Assembly (NCBI GenBank): GCA_015698045.1
Contig: BLAL01000004.1
Coordinates: 682,001 to 746,000, forward strand
Length of the DNA: 64,000 bases
Reading direction: 5' to 3'
Source: Rhizophagus clarus
Taxonomy: Eukaryota > Glomeromycota > Glomeromycetes > Glomerales > Glomeraceae
The notes beneath the pieces were generated by a model, which was given only the letters and a program-made list of their open reading frames with translations, did no database searches and was not told where the DNA came from. Both the position numbers and the translations under genes were made by a program. Positions 10,072 to 20,549 of the stretch are shown here, piece after piece; the first letter of the stretch is position 1, and every line of letters begins with the position of its first letter.

Positions 10072-12574
10072 TAGGGATGGTAAAGTCCTTAAGTCCCGGA
10101 CCTACAGACTTAGTCTTAAGACTGAGTCTGCAGATCTTTAAGTCCGAATTTTTGGACTAATGAGGATCTAGTCCTAAATAAGTCCTGGCCAATCAAAGAC
10201 AATAAATAAAACATATATATAGATATATCATTTTCATTGTGACGTGTTTTACACGTACTCTATTAATAAATAAATCATGAGTGATTCTTTGAACTATCTT
10301 GATGACGTGTTTATTCTAAATATTGATGATATAAATGATGAAAATGATGAAACTTCACGAAAAACTTCTTCCTTATGGACTTATGTAGACTGTAAAAACC
10401 CTGCTCATCCAGGAGTACCTGTATGCAAAAGATGTAACTTTGTATTTTCTGTTAAGTCAAGTAACACTGCTCTTGAACGCCATCTTTTAAACAAACATAA
10501 TATAACAATCCCAAAAGTTAGAAAACAAACAACACTAAAATTTAAATGCACAGACCCTTGGCCTGAAAAAGAAAAACTAGAACGAGATCACACAGTTATT
10601 ATTTGGATAATTTCAAACCAACAACCCTTCAGTATTGTTGAACATGATAAATTTATCCTAATGATGAATATTTTTGATCCTCGCTATAAACTTCCCGATC
10701 ATCATCAAACAAAAAAAAGGTTATCAACGAATTTGACAGTCACCGTAAAAATGTTATTTATGATTTACAAAAAATACCTGGTAAAGTTTCCTTTACCGCT
10801 GACATATGGACATCAACCCTAAGTAGCGAGGCTTATCTTGGTTTAACAATACATTATATTGATCAAAATTGGGTTCTTCAGCATTTTTTACTTGATATTA
10901 CTTCTTTTAAAACTCATCATACAGGAATCAATATGGCAACTGAAATTACTAAAGTTCTTCATGAATTCAAACTAGTAGGTAAAGCTATGGCAATTACAAC
11001 AGATAATGAATCTGCAATGTTGGTATGTGGGCAAAAACTGGCAGAAGAATTTGAAAGAGAAATGGATGATTTTTCTTTTAATCATTATCGTTGTTCTGCA
11101 CATATACTTAATCTTGCGGTTAAACAAGGGATGGAAATAATTGATAAGGAAATATTGGATGTACGAAAATTAATGGCAAAAATTAAAAATTCTGTTTTGT
11201 TATGTGATGATCTACGTGAGTTATGTATTATGGAGAAACTTGAATATCTTCGGCCTGAAATAGATGTAGAGACAAGGTGGAATTCCACCTATTATATGCT
11301 ATGTAAATTACAACAGATGGAAACAGCATTGAAAATGCTTGCAATTAAACATGAAGGAGTGCGTAACTTGATGCCAAATGCTGAAGCGTAGAATAAAATT
11401 AGGGTATTTTCCTACTGTTTATTTTCTGTAAATATTAATTTGATTTTATATATATAAAAACAAATTTCGTATAATAAATAAAGATTACCATAATTTTTTT
11501 AATTATTAATTATTAAAGGATACAATAATTATTTTGGAACCTCTCAAAAGAGCAACAAAAAGTCTCTCAGGTTCAATGTATCCAACAATTGCTGACGTGC
11601 GATTTTACTTTGGTGAAATTCAAGAACACCTAAAATATTGTATGGAAAAAAGCAATCAATATATATTAGCTTCATCAATAAATCAAAAAATTGAAGACTA
11701 CTGGATGACCTTGGATAATGCAACTACCATTTCATCAATATTAGATCCCTGAAGTAAAATTTCTCTTTTTGAACCAGGCAAATCAACAGCAAACGCAATT
11801 AATGCTTTGCGTAATCAATTTTCATTTTACATTACCCAAAAACCAAAAAACCACAATTACAGACCTTTCTTCCCAAAGAAAATACTACATCATCACGAGA
11901 ATATTTTCATCAGTTAAAAAAACGCCGTTTAGGAGATCAAACTTCACAAGTAGCTGAAGAAACAACACAAACCCCAGCATCATCTAGCACTGATTTTGCA
12001 GAAATAGAGCGATATCTAGCCTTGCCATGTGATGAAAATGTAGAAGCACTTCTTTGGTGGCAGGCTCATTCTTTGGAATTTCCAGTACTTTCGTTAATGG
12101 CAAAGGATTACTTAGCGATACAATCAACAAGTGTTGCTTGTGAACAAGCATTTTCTGTTGCAGGTAATACAATTACTAAAACTTGAAATCGGCTACACCC
12201 AGAAATGGCAAGGGCATCGTTATGTGTGAAAAGTTGGATTGATAACAGTATCGGCGAAAATACTGGAAAAAAATAATAATTTCGTTTATTTTTTTTTTTC
12301 ATTTTCTTTGTGATCTACAAGTTGCTTTAGTTTAATCTGTAAATAAACTAGTCAAATTTTCAATGATCATCTGATCGAAATTTAATTATAAAATATAAAT
12401 AAAAGATTAATAAAGACTAAGTCTAAGACTAATTCTAAGATTAAATCCAGAACTGAACCCGGTAGGACTTAAGTCTGAGGACTTACAGTATATGGACTTA
12501 GTCTTTAAGTTCACATGATAGGACTTATAAGTCTTAAGACCAAGACCGGACTTAGACAGACTTTACCATCCCTA
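10072..12574 (+). mobile_element. decayed hAT transposon, 2.5 kb
   Basis: The ends are a perfect 16-bp terminal inverted repeat, TAGGGATGGTAAAGTC at 10072-10087 and its complement at 12559-12574. Both sub-terminal zones are packed with short AGTCYTAAGAC / GGACTTAGTC words in both orientations (about 10085-10185 and 12415-12560), as expected for hAT transposase binding sites. Between them lies a broken hAT transposase. I could not find an 8-bp target duplication: the flanks are TCCTTACC and CCTGGAAT. The insertion is therefore old, or one flank has changed. Confidence 0.85.
10277..12276 (+). pseudogene. hAT transposase, broken
   Basis: The blocks of a BED-finger hAT transposase appear in order. 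SLWTYVDCKNPAHPGVPVCK with a C-x2-C and a later ERHLLNKHN gives the zinc finger (codons about 35-80). Then come FTADIWTST, TTDNESAM, CSAHILNLAVK and RWNSTYYML of the RNase-H-like core, and LLWWQAHSLEFPVLS…STSVACEQAFSVAG of the C-terminal dimerisation region. The frame shifts at an A-run near 10709-10718. In-frame stops stand at 11389-11391 (a Trp site), 11750-11752 (an Arg site) and 12184-12186 (an Arg site), and there is another frameshift between 11760 and 11890. A 115-bp stretch at 11404-11518 with GT and AG ends keeps the frame and may be an intron. The element cannot make its own transposase. Confidence 0.85.
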
Positions 12575-14500
12575 CCTGGAATACTTATGAAAAATGAGAA
12601 GTGACACCAGTGACAAAATTTTAAGGTCACGTGGGGGTGGAAAAGATTGTGTCATAACATGTGATCACATGATTTTTATGATACGTTTTTTGTTTACATA
12701 TCATCCACCCTCTGTCTTTCCTGTCTTCCTGTCTTCCTTTCCCTGATTTTTTATTTCGCTATTTTTTTTTTTTTTTTTTTTAAAAAAACTCTTTTTCCTT
12801 TATTTGTTGTCCCTCTTTTTTATTCTCACTTGCTACTCTTCTTTTAAAAACTTCTTTTCCTTTATTTTTCTAACTTCGTTGCCCTCTTTAAAAAAAAAAA
12901 AATAATTTTTTTTGGTTTTATTCTTTTATTCCCATTCATTATCCTCTCTTCTTTTTAAAAAAAAATTTTATTTTTGCGTCCCTTTTACTGAATTATTTCT
13001 GGATGTTCTCCCCTCTGGCAGCATAGGTTAGAGGTTAAAGATCGACTTAACCGCGACTACTGACACGAAGTTTGTCAGGACTGGTAAATAAAAAGCCTTA
13101 TTTAGTGCAGGTATTTCCTGAGTTTCTAATTTAAAAAGAGAGGTTCCTATAAGCCGGGTTATGTAAGTTACCTTCTGCATTATTTTCTAACTTTGTCATC
13201 CCTTTAAAAATCTTTTTTTATTTCCTTCCCTAACTTCGTTATTCCTTTCCAAAAAAAATTTTTTTTTATTTATTTTACTTTTTTACTTCCACCTCACTAT
13301 CCTTTCTTTTTTATTTATATTTATTCTTTTATTTTGTAGACCAGATTTTTTTGGCTGCTTGGTTCCTTTTTTCTTTTTGCGGGTCAATTTTGAAGTACTT
13401 TTTTTTGTAAGTCAAGTAGGAACTGGACGTTTGGAGACTTGGATGATTGCAGGTACTATATAGGCGGAGCTTATATTTCTTTTTTTTTTTGTTTTTAGGT
13501 TGTCTGACTCCTGATGGCTTGGACGAATCCAGAATTATAGGTACAATAGGGAAGCGTTGGTCTAATTGAGTTAAAGAAACGTACTAATGTCTTTTTTCAT
13601 TTATTTTGAAGGAATAGGTTATTTCTTTTTACTAAGTGCTCCTGGAGACTTTTGATTTCTTAAAAAAAACTAAATTTCTTAAAGAAACATCAGTAGAAAT
13701 AGTATTAATGTTTCTTTTTGTTTTGGTTTGCGATAGTTGGTTTGATAGGAATAAACTATTCATAATATATTTGTGTTTTATTTTATTTTTTTTTATTTTT
13801 TGATTTAATAAATAAAATTAAATTTATGTAAATAAAGTCTAGTAATAAATTGTAATAAATTGTAATATAAACAGTAAATTTAATAAGCAATATTATAAAT
13901 TTCATGCAAATTCCGTATCAAAACCATATTTATGGGCATACGGAATTGTGCATTTTTCCGTATCTTTTCAACGGTCTATTGTGATACGTTATTTCTAAGG
14001 AAAAAAATCGTATAAAAATCTTATTAAAAACGTATCCGGTTTTTTTATAGGGCTGATATCCGATATACCGATATATTTTAAAATTTCGATATAATATTTA
14101 GCGAAAAAATAAAAAATAAAAAATCAAACTATTAAGATAAATTAACAATTTAAACTATTACAACTCAAAATTACATTTAAAACTATTGATTATAAATATA
14201 TTTTTGGATATTTCTATTAAGTAATAAACTTTTTTCTCTCAAAGAGCACTGTTTATGTTTAATAATTATTTCAAAAATCCTAGCTTAAAAGCTGATAGGA
14301 TAAATAGCTTAATGGAGAAAATAATAGGAAGTAGTATTTTGTGAGTACATCGTTTTGCATCATATCGTGTAATACAAACATGATTGATTTTGTGAAACAT
14401 AATTGTATTTTTGTTTGCTAATCCCAAAAATGGGACGACTATTTAAACGTCATCCTCCAATTATTATCCACGTTAATGACATTACATTACACAAAATTGA
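12575..14500. other. pyrimidine-rich intergenic DNA, no gene seen
   Basis: Alternating T- and C-rich tracts with CTTCCTGTCTTCC words and long A/T runs. At 13910-14053 the plus strand ends in CGTATCCGGTTTTTTTATAG plus GG, matching the terminus of the CCCTATAAAAAA-type element at 36826-37011. It may be a truncated copy of that family. Confidence 0.45.
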
Positions 14501-14530
14501 TTGACATGAATTGTGCGACAATATAAATCG
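14501..14530 (+). promoter_or_regulatory. F-box family upstream element
   Basis: TTGACATGAATTGTGCGACA followed by ATATAAATCG, 55 bp before the start of the F-box gene. It is a member of the motif shared by the F-box paralogues. The further upstream words GTTAATGAC and ATTACACAAAAT also match those before the pseudogene at 47026. Confidence 0.6.
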
Positions 14531-14584
14531 ACACGAAAATAAAATGTAGTACAAAAATACTTCTTTCTCTCTCCGTTTAACAAT

Positions 14585-16159
14585 ATGTCATGTTCAAAAA
14601 TATTTTCAGGAGATTTACCCGAATTAACACATGAAATTTTACAATATTTTCATAATGATTTTCCAACTTTACATTCATGTATTTTAGTTAACAGATTATG
14701 GTGTCATTTATCGATTCCATTATTATGGGAAAATCCGTTTGCAATTCCTACAAAAAATTATAATTTTATTGATATTTATTTGGATAATTTAAATGCTGAT
14801 TTAAAAACAAAAATATATAAATATAAACTTAATGATATTTCATTACCTTCAAATGGACTTTTCAATTATCCTAGTTTTATCAAATATTTGAATACATTGA
14901 AGATCATTACTTCTGTTGGAAAATGGGTTGAAGATACTGTTAGAACTTTAAAACCCGGAAGTAAATATGTTTTAAGAGATTTGTCAGTACCTGATTTTAA
15001 TAAATTAATTTATACATCATTATTTAAAATGTTTATTGAAAATGGAGTAAGTTTACATACTCTTAGCATTGAAATCTTCGCTTTTCGTACTTATAAATCT
15101 TGTTATTATAACATTTTTGAATTAATTTTACAAAATCAAGATTTTATTCATAATGTTAGTAATTTAAAACTTTATCTTGGTAGTTCATCCGGTTTCCCAT
15201 ATCAAACCACTAGTAATGATTATACTTTAGTTAAAAATCGTATTTTACAAATAATTAATTTAAATCAAAATCTTAAAGGAATTTTATTAAGTTATGATAA
15301 TTTTCCTTTATATCAATCATTATTATTATCAAAAGATTATAGTAATACCTTAAATACAATCACTTTTTATTACGTCAATTTTAATGATGTAATTAATTTA
15401 GATAAAATATTTGATCAATTAAATGTTTTAAAATCTGTTCATATCATCTATTGTTATCCTTTAAATAATAGTTTTACTCAACAAATTATTAATTCAATCA
15501 AACCATTTAAATTAAAATCTTTATTTATAGACAAGATATCACAAATTGAGTCATTAGAATTATTATTACAAAAATCTGGTGATTATTTGGAGAATTTTAT
15601 TGGTTATACATCTGTTTATAATCTATTATTAAAACAACAATTATTAGAATTAATTACTAAATATTGTAATAATCTCAAATTTCTCGGTTTACACGGATTT
15701 GAAAATCAGATTACTTATAATTTAATTGAAAATGTTAATCAAAATCTTAATTATCTTTCAATCAGTAAGGATTATAATGTAAATAATGTTTATAATTCAA
15801 CCATATTACAAAATTTAGGACCAATCCTTCCTTCTAAACTAGAATATTTAAGTTTATGCCTTCACATTAATGAAAGTGATTTTGAAGTATTCATGAAAAA
15901 TTCTAATAATATTTTTATAAATAAATTAGTAATAGGACAAAATAGTAATGATGATATTTTACATTATATAAAAGATTTTATTATGAAAGAAAAAAGAGTC
16001 AAATATTTTGCTTTTAGGAATCTTAAAAATAGAGATTTGTCTTATTTAATAGATGAAGTGAAAGAATTTAAATTACATAATATTATAGTTCGAAATTTTA
16101 ATGATTTATATTTAGCTATAAAGTCTTATGATTTTGCAAGGAATATTGATTATTTATAA
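14585..16159 (+). CDS. F-box protein with leucine-rich C-terminal part
   Basis: Single uninterrupted frame of 524 aa, no intron needed. The N-terminus MSCSKIFSGDLPELTHEILQ followed by YFHNDFPTLHSCILVNRLWC and PLLWENPF is an F-box-type segment (about residues 5-50). F-box segments bind Skp1 to bring substrates to SCF ubiquitin ligases. The remainder is Leu/Ile/Asn-rich with irregular 25-30-residue repeats such as LYQSLLLSKDY, LKSLFI and NLNYLSIS, probably a degenerate leucine-rich repeat fold that would pick the substrate. No signal peptide or membrane segment. The start is fixed by alignment with paralogues at 34441, 40232, 50080 and 57302. Length is normal for this family (524-544 aa here). 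The substrate is unknown. Confidence 0.9.
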   Translation: MSCSKIFSGDLPELTHEILQYFHNDFPTLHSCILVNRLWCHLSIPLLWENPFAIPTKNYNFIDIYLDNLNADLKTKIYKYKLNDISLPSNGLFNYPSFIKYLNTLKIITSVGKWVEDTVRTLKPGSKYVLRDLSVPDFNKLIYTSLFKMFIENGVSLHTLSIEIFAFRTYKSCYYNIFELILQNQDFIHNVSNLKLYLGSSSGFPYQTTSNDYTLVKNRILQIINLNQNLKGILLSYDNFPLYQSLLLSKDYSNTLNTITFYYVNFNDVINLDKIFDQLNVLKSVHIIYCYPLNNSFTQQIINSIKPFKLKSLFIDKISQIESLELLLQKSGDYLENFIGYTSVYNLLLKQQLLELITKYCNNLKFLGLHGFENQITYNLIENVNQNLNYLSISKDYNVNNVYNSTILQNLGPILPSKLEYLSLCLHINESDFEVFMKNSNNIFINKLVIGQNSNDDILHYIKDFIMKEKRVKYFAFRNLKNRDLSYLIDEVKEFKLHNIIVRNFNDLYLAIKSYDFARNIDYL

Positions 16160-17450
16160 AATTGAATATCATATACCTTAATATATTTGTAAATATAATT
16201 AAAGATGATTTATAAATTTATTTATTCTAAAAGTGCCAGATTTATTATTGTTTTTTTTTTTTCATAAAAATTTATAAATTGAAATCCATTTTTAGAAAAA
16301 TGAAATATATAAATCAGAAAGTACGCTTTATGAATATAAGCAATATTTACGACCAACCTTATGCGTGCCAACAAGATTAATCAAAGTGGATCAAGTTTTT
16401 CTGATTTTCTGATAATGATGGTCATTACCACCTGTTATATTAATGTTATATTATTATTGATTCTAAATATATAGCAATTGTCATTAATTCCAAGTTTTGC
16501 ACTTCTTGAACCTGCAAAGGTTTATTTTTTCTTTTAGAAATCTCATGCCACTAAGAGTTATACAAGAGTTGGTCATCATAATTTGAATGATGTAAAAAAA
16601 CATGGAAGAGACGATTAAAAATTTGATTAATACTTCTTTTGCTTATCTTGCACCAAAACGCAATCACTTAAACACTATTCCAGTGTTCCTAGTATTATAA
16701 TTTTAATGGACTCATTTTGGCTCAGACCTTGTTACATATAGGTGCATAATCTCCTTTATTCTCCAACCGACATCTCAAAGAATCTCTGTATAATCTAATT
16801 TTTGACATTTCTGACATTTTTGACATTTCTATTCATGCGTAAGTAAACTTTGCGTGGAATTTTCATATAACATAGGTACTGTATTGTTGTAGCAATAAAA
16901 AAAGGTAGTTTCATTTTTTTTTTTTTAAAAAAAAAAAAAAAATTGAAATATATTAAATTTATGAATATTTTATCTACAGATAATGTGAATAAAAAATACA
17001 AGTCTATTATTACGGATGTAAACAATAAACTTCCATTTAGAAAATGAATAGCATTTAGAAGCAAACAATAAATATGGCTAAAGAGATATAATCAAGGATT
17101 TCAATTATCATATTGAAATATATTATGGTAAAAAAGAAATTTTTTTTTTTCATGTACAAATTATAGGGAATTTGTAGATTCTGAAGGTTCTTAGAATACC
17201 ATATTACTGTATTTCACAGTTTTTTTCTGACGACTATCCGGCCAAAAATTTAAAGGAAAAAAAATAGAATAAAATATCAGAAAACCGTATAAAAAAGAGA
17301 CAAAATAAACACAAAAAAATGGAAACTACGTACACAGAAACAGAATAGGATATACTGTAAGTTTTCAGAGACGCAAGATATTTATTTAAAAGTTTTTCCA
17401 AAGTATAGGAAGAACAAATACTGCTTCACAATAAATAAACCGAGTATGTA
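16160..17450. other. no gene seen
   Basis: AT-rich DNA. Nothing beyond chance frames (for example 16795-17064 on the minus strand). A short palindrome, TACAAATT-6nt-AATTTGTA, lies near 17155. Confidence 0.45.
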
Positions 17451-17452
17451 GA

Positions 17453-18630
17453 ATGAATCTAACAGAAAAAGACTTACTCAAGACGATACAAGATACAGGC
17501 TTGGATAAAACTATAACAAACGTATGTCGTATGGTAAAAATATATCATACGACATATATGATTGAATCAGCTTGGGAAATAGAATGAGAACTAAGAGGAT
17601 GGCTGAGAGATACACAGTCATGTAGGATGATTATTCAAGAAAAGGAAAATTTAGTGAGCTCGAAGGAACAAATAATTTCACAGAAAAATGGTATAATTAA
17701 TCGAAATAAGAAAAATATTTACATGCTACTAAGTAGAAGACTAAATAAGCCAACTGGAATATCAAAAAATAAGAAAGACAAAAAAGATTGTCAAAGACGA
17801 TGAGCTGAGCCGGGAAAGAGTTTAGCCAAACGACACGTGATATTTTTTTGGAAAGAAGAAATATTGGATAAACTGAAAAAATAGGAACAATTAAAAAAAT
17901 TCAGATAAAAAGCAATTTAAATATTCAACAGCCAAAGCTACAAAAAAAATTATTCATTTGTTGAAAGACGATTCAGTATAACAATCAAAAATCATGCATG
18001 TGAATGATGTGATGCGCTGGCATGACGGAAAGACGAATAATAAAGAAAGAAGAAAACGAGATAAGTGGAAATTAATAAAAGAATTATAAAAATATGAAGA
18101 AAAATAAAGGAAACGAGAAAGACCTGAATCAAGCATTCAGCAATCGTTACAATTTCGTGACAGATGAGGATACGATAAAGACAATCTCGAGTTTCATTGA
18201 TGAAGCAGGGTTCAGAGAAGCTGATAAATAAGAAGCTATCATAATAAATCTTCAAACCATCAAAAAAATATTGACACGCGAGAAGAAAGATGAAACGAAA
18301 AATAACAAGAGATGAAGAAAAAGATAGGGTGATTACGGCTACATCGGCAAGATCAAGAAGAAGAATATAAATTAGCCTTTGAGTCACAGTTTTGAGATTT
18401 AAGGTCGCCTAACGTAAATAAAATGACAGGCATAAGGATTTGCGGTTAGGTAAAGGAAAAAGAAGAATGGATATTCGGAAAGTATCATAACGAATGGAAG
18501 GATAAAATATCACCTTTAACAGAATCGGTTGTAAATAGTATAAAACAATATAGAAAAAAAGTACAAAATGGCTCCACAACGAAAAATCAATCTACAATAT
18601 ATGTACATTTTAGTACGCTTGCATCATGTA
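17453..18630 (+). pseudogene. decayed ORF of unknown, probably repeat-derived, family
   Basis: From ATG 17453 the plus strand reads MNLTEKDLLKTIQDTGLDKT…VCRMVKIYHTTYMIESAWEI, then TGA, then ELRGWLRDTQSCRMIIQEKE…, and keeps the same frame with protein-like composition through several more stops until about 18000. Coding texture resumes in other frames: FSNRYNFVTDEDTIKTISSF near 18140 and EEWIFGKYHNEWKDKISPLT near 18465. The segments are charged and helix-like. I do not recognise a domain. A gag-like or regulator-like protein of a repeat family is possible. The open frames on the opposite strand (17954-18387) are shadows. Confidence 0.35.
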
Positions 18631-18834
18631 AGATTTTAAATTGTATCAAATTTTAATTATAGTAGTAACATGCATATGAGTTAAGCATGAAGTTATCACG
18701 GTTCATGATGTCAAATTACTTCTTAATTAAATTTAGAATTGTCATTGTAATCTAATATTATTTTCATTTTTTTTATTATTGAGACATTAAATTTATTACA
18801 TTTTATAAAACAAGTAATTTTATCTGATATAATT

Positions 18835-20429
18835 TTATCTAATTTTCTTTATAAAATTATATCCGTTAATCAGTAAGCTATAATAATTATGCTCTCTAAT
18901 ATTATACAACCTAAATTTGTTTACTTCATTATTTGATGTTATCAAATTCCTACTATAATTTTCTAATGAATCTTGATGAATCATAGCCAAATGCTTAACC
19001 ATTTTCTTTTTCATGATATAATCTTTTATATGGTAGAATATTTTGGCCATTTATGTTACTATTCGCTAATTTCTTAATAAAAGTATCCTGAGAATTTTTT
19101 AAAAATATTTCAAAATCATTTGTTTTAATAACGTAAAGATTCAAATTTAAATATTATAATTTAGGAGGGAGGATTTGTCCTAAATTTTGTAATATGATTG
19201 AACTAGATTCAATTTCGGAGTTATTATCTTCTAATGGATTTTAAGATATTTAAGACTTTGCTTAATATTCTCGATTAATTTGAATATTAGATAAATAACC
19301 TGACTTTCAGGTATAAATAAACAAAGTAATTTGATATTTTTACAATATTTAATAATTAATTCCATTAATTGTTGTTCTAATAATGGCGGTGGATGACTAC
19401 ATTTAAGAGATAACTCAAAATGTTCTAAATAATTACCAGACTTTTGTAATAATAACTAGTTATTCAATTTTTGGTATACCGCACGTAATTAAAGACTTTA
19501 AATGACGATTTTATTCAACAAATTATTAACTCAACTAAACCATTTAAATTAAAGTATAACAAAGGATATGAACAGCTACCAAAACATTTAATTGTCCAAA
19601 TGTTTTAGCTAGATTGACCAATGACCATATTCTTAAAATCAACGTAAAATAATATAATTGTATTCAAAGTATTTGAAAAATTGGAAACTTTTGATAATAG
19701 TAATGATTGATATAAAGATAAATTATTATTGTCTATTAAAAGTTTTTTAAGATTTTGATGTAAATTAATTATTTGTAACATACGATTTTTAATTAACGTA
19801 TAACTATCAGTATTATCACCTAAATCATCTTCATATGAGTCATCAATATAAAGATTTAAATATTTAATATTACGAAAGAAATTTTTATTTTGTAAAATCA
19901 ACTCAAAAATATTATCATAATATGTACCATAATATTTATTATTAGTATCTGAGATATCAATTTCAAAAATATGTAAAACTACTTCATTCTCATTGAATAT
20001 TGACGTATAAATTAATTTTCCAAAATCAGATACTGAACACATACTTGAAAAGGAATCTTTATTTCCGCGTTTTGATGAATAGTCAAACCACTTCCAAACA
20101 GAACAAAGAATTTTATCCGTATTCAAATACTTTAAAAATCTAGGATAATTGAACAGTGTATTTGAAAATAATGAATTGTCATTAATTTCATATTCATTCA
20201 ATCTTGTTTTTAAATCTCCGTCTAAATTACGTAAGTAAATTTCAATAAAATTACGATTTCCGGTAGCAATTGAAAATGGATTTTCCCATAATAATGGAAT
20301 CGCTAAACGACACCATAGTCTGTCAACTAAATCACATGAATGTAAGGTCGAATAATCATCATGTAAATATTTTAAAATATCATATGTTAATTCAGGTATA
20401 TCCCCTGTAAATGTTTTTGAGCATGTCAT
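18835..20429 (-). pseudogene. F-box gene, broken in the middle
   Basis: The first 275 codons are open (20429 down to 19605): MTCSKTFTGDIPELTYDILK, LWCRLAIPLLWENPF, then leucine-rich sequence ending with NTIILFYVDFKNMV. The frame then hits a stop after NMVIGQSS. Family sequence continues out of frame down to about 18835, including the conserved tail near 18850-19050. ATG 20429 is chosen over the upstream TTG because it matches the paralogues and has their TTACAATG context. At 19495-19555 a 61-bp piece coding for NDDFIQQIINSTKPFKLK lies in the opposite orientation: a microinversion. The closest relative in the window is the gene at 55668-57302. Confidence 0.85.
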
Positions 20430-20515
20430 TGTAATTGAAAGTGAAGGAGAGATTATCAAAAATTATTATGTCAGAAGTCAGAACCGGGTAAATTATTTCA
20501 ACTTTCGGAGTGATG

Positions 20516-20546
20516 ATCCCGATATTTGTCGTACAATCACGCCAAT
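20516..20546 (-). promoter_or_regulatory. F-box family upstream element
   Basis: On the minus strand: ATTGGCGTGATTGTACGACA then AATATCGGGAT, 87 bp before ATG 20429. It retains the shared core although its gene is broken. Confidence 0.6.
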
Positions 20547-20549
20547 TAA

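Noticed and set aside
11404..11518. Firm intron call in the decayed hAT transposase
   Set aside because: GT and AG ends and a preserved frame fit an intron, but the gene is broken and unexpressed copies cannot confirm splicing, so it is mentioned only as possible.
10064..12582. Target-site duplication for the first hAT element
   Set aside because: The 8-bp flanks TCCTTACC and CCTGGAAT do not match; a shared TACCT near both ends is shorter than expected and overlaps the terminal repeat.
17992..18387. 131-aa hydrophobic frame on the minus strand
   Set aside because: The opposite strand has better protein texture in the same stretch, and the hydrophobic composition is the complement of A-rich charged codons.
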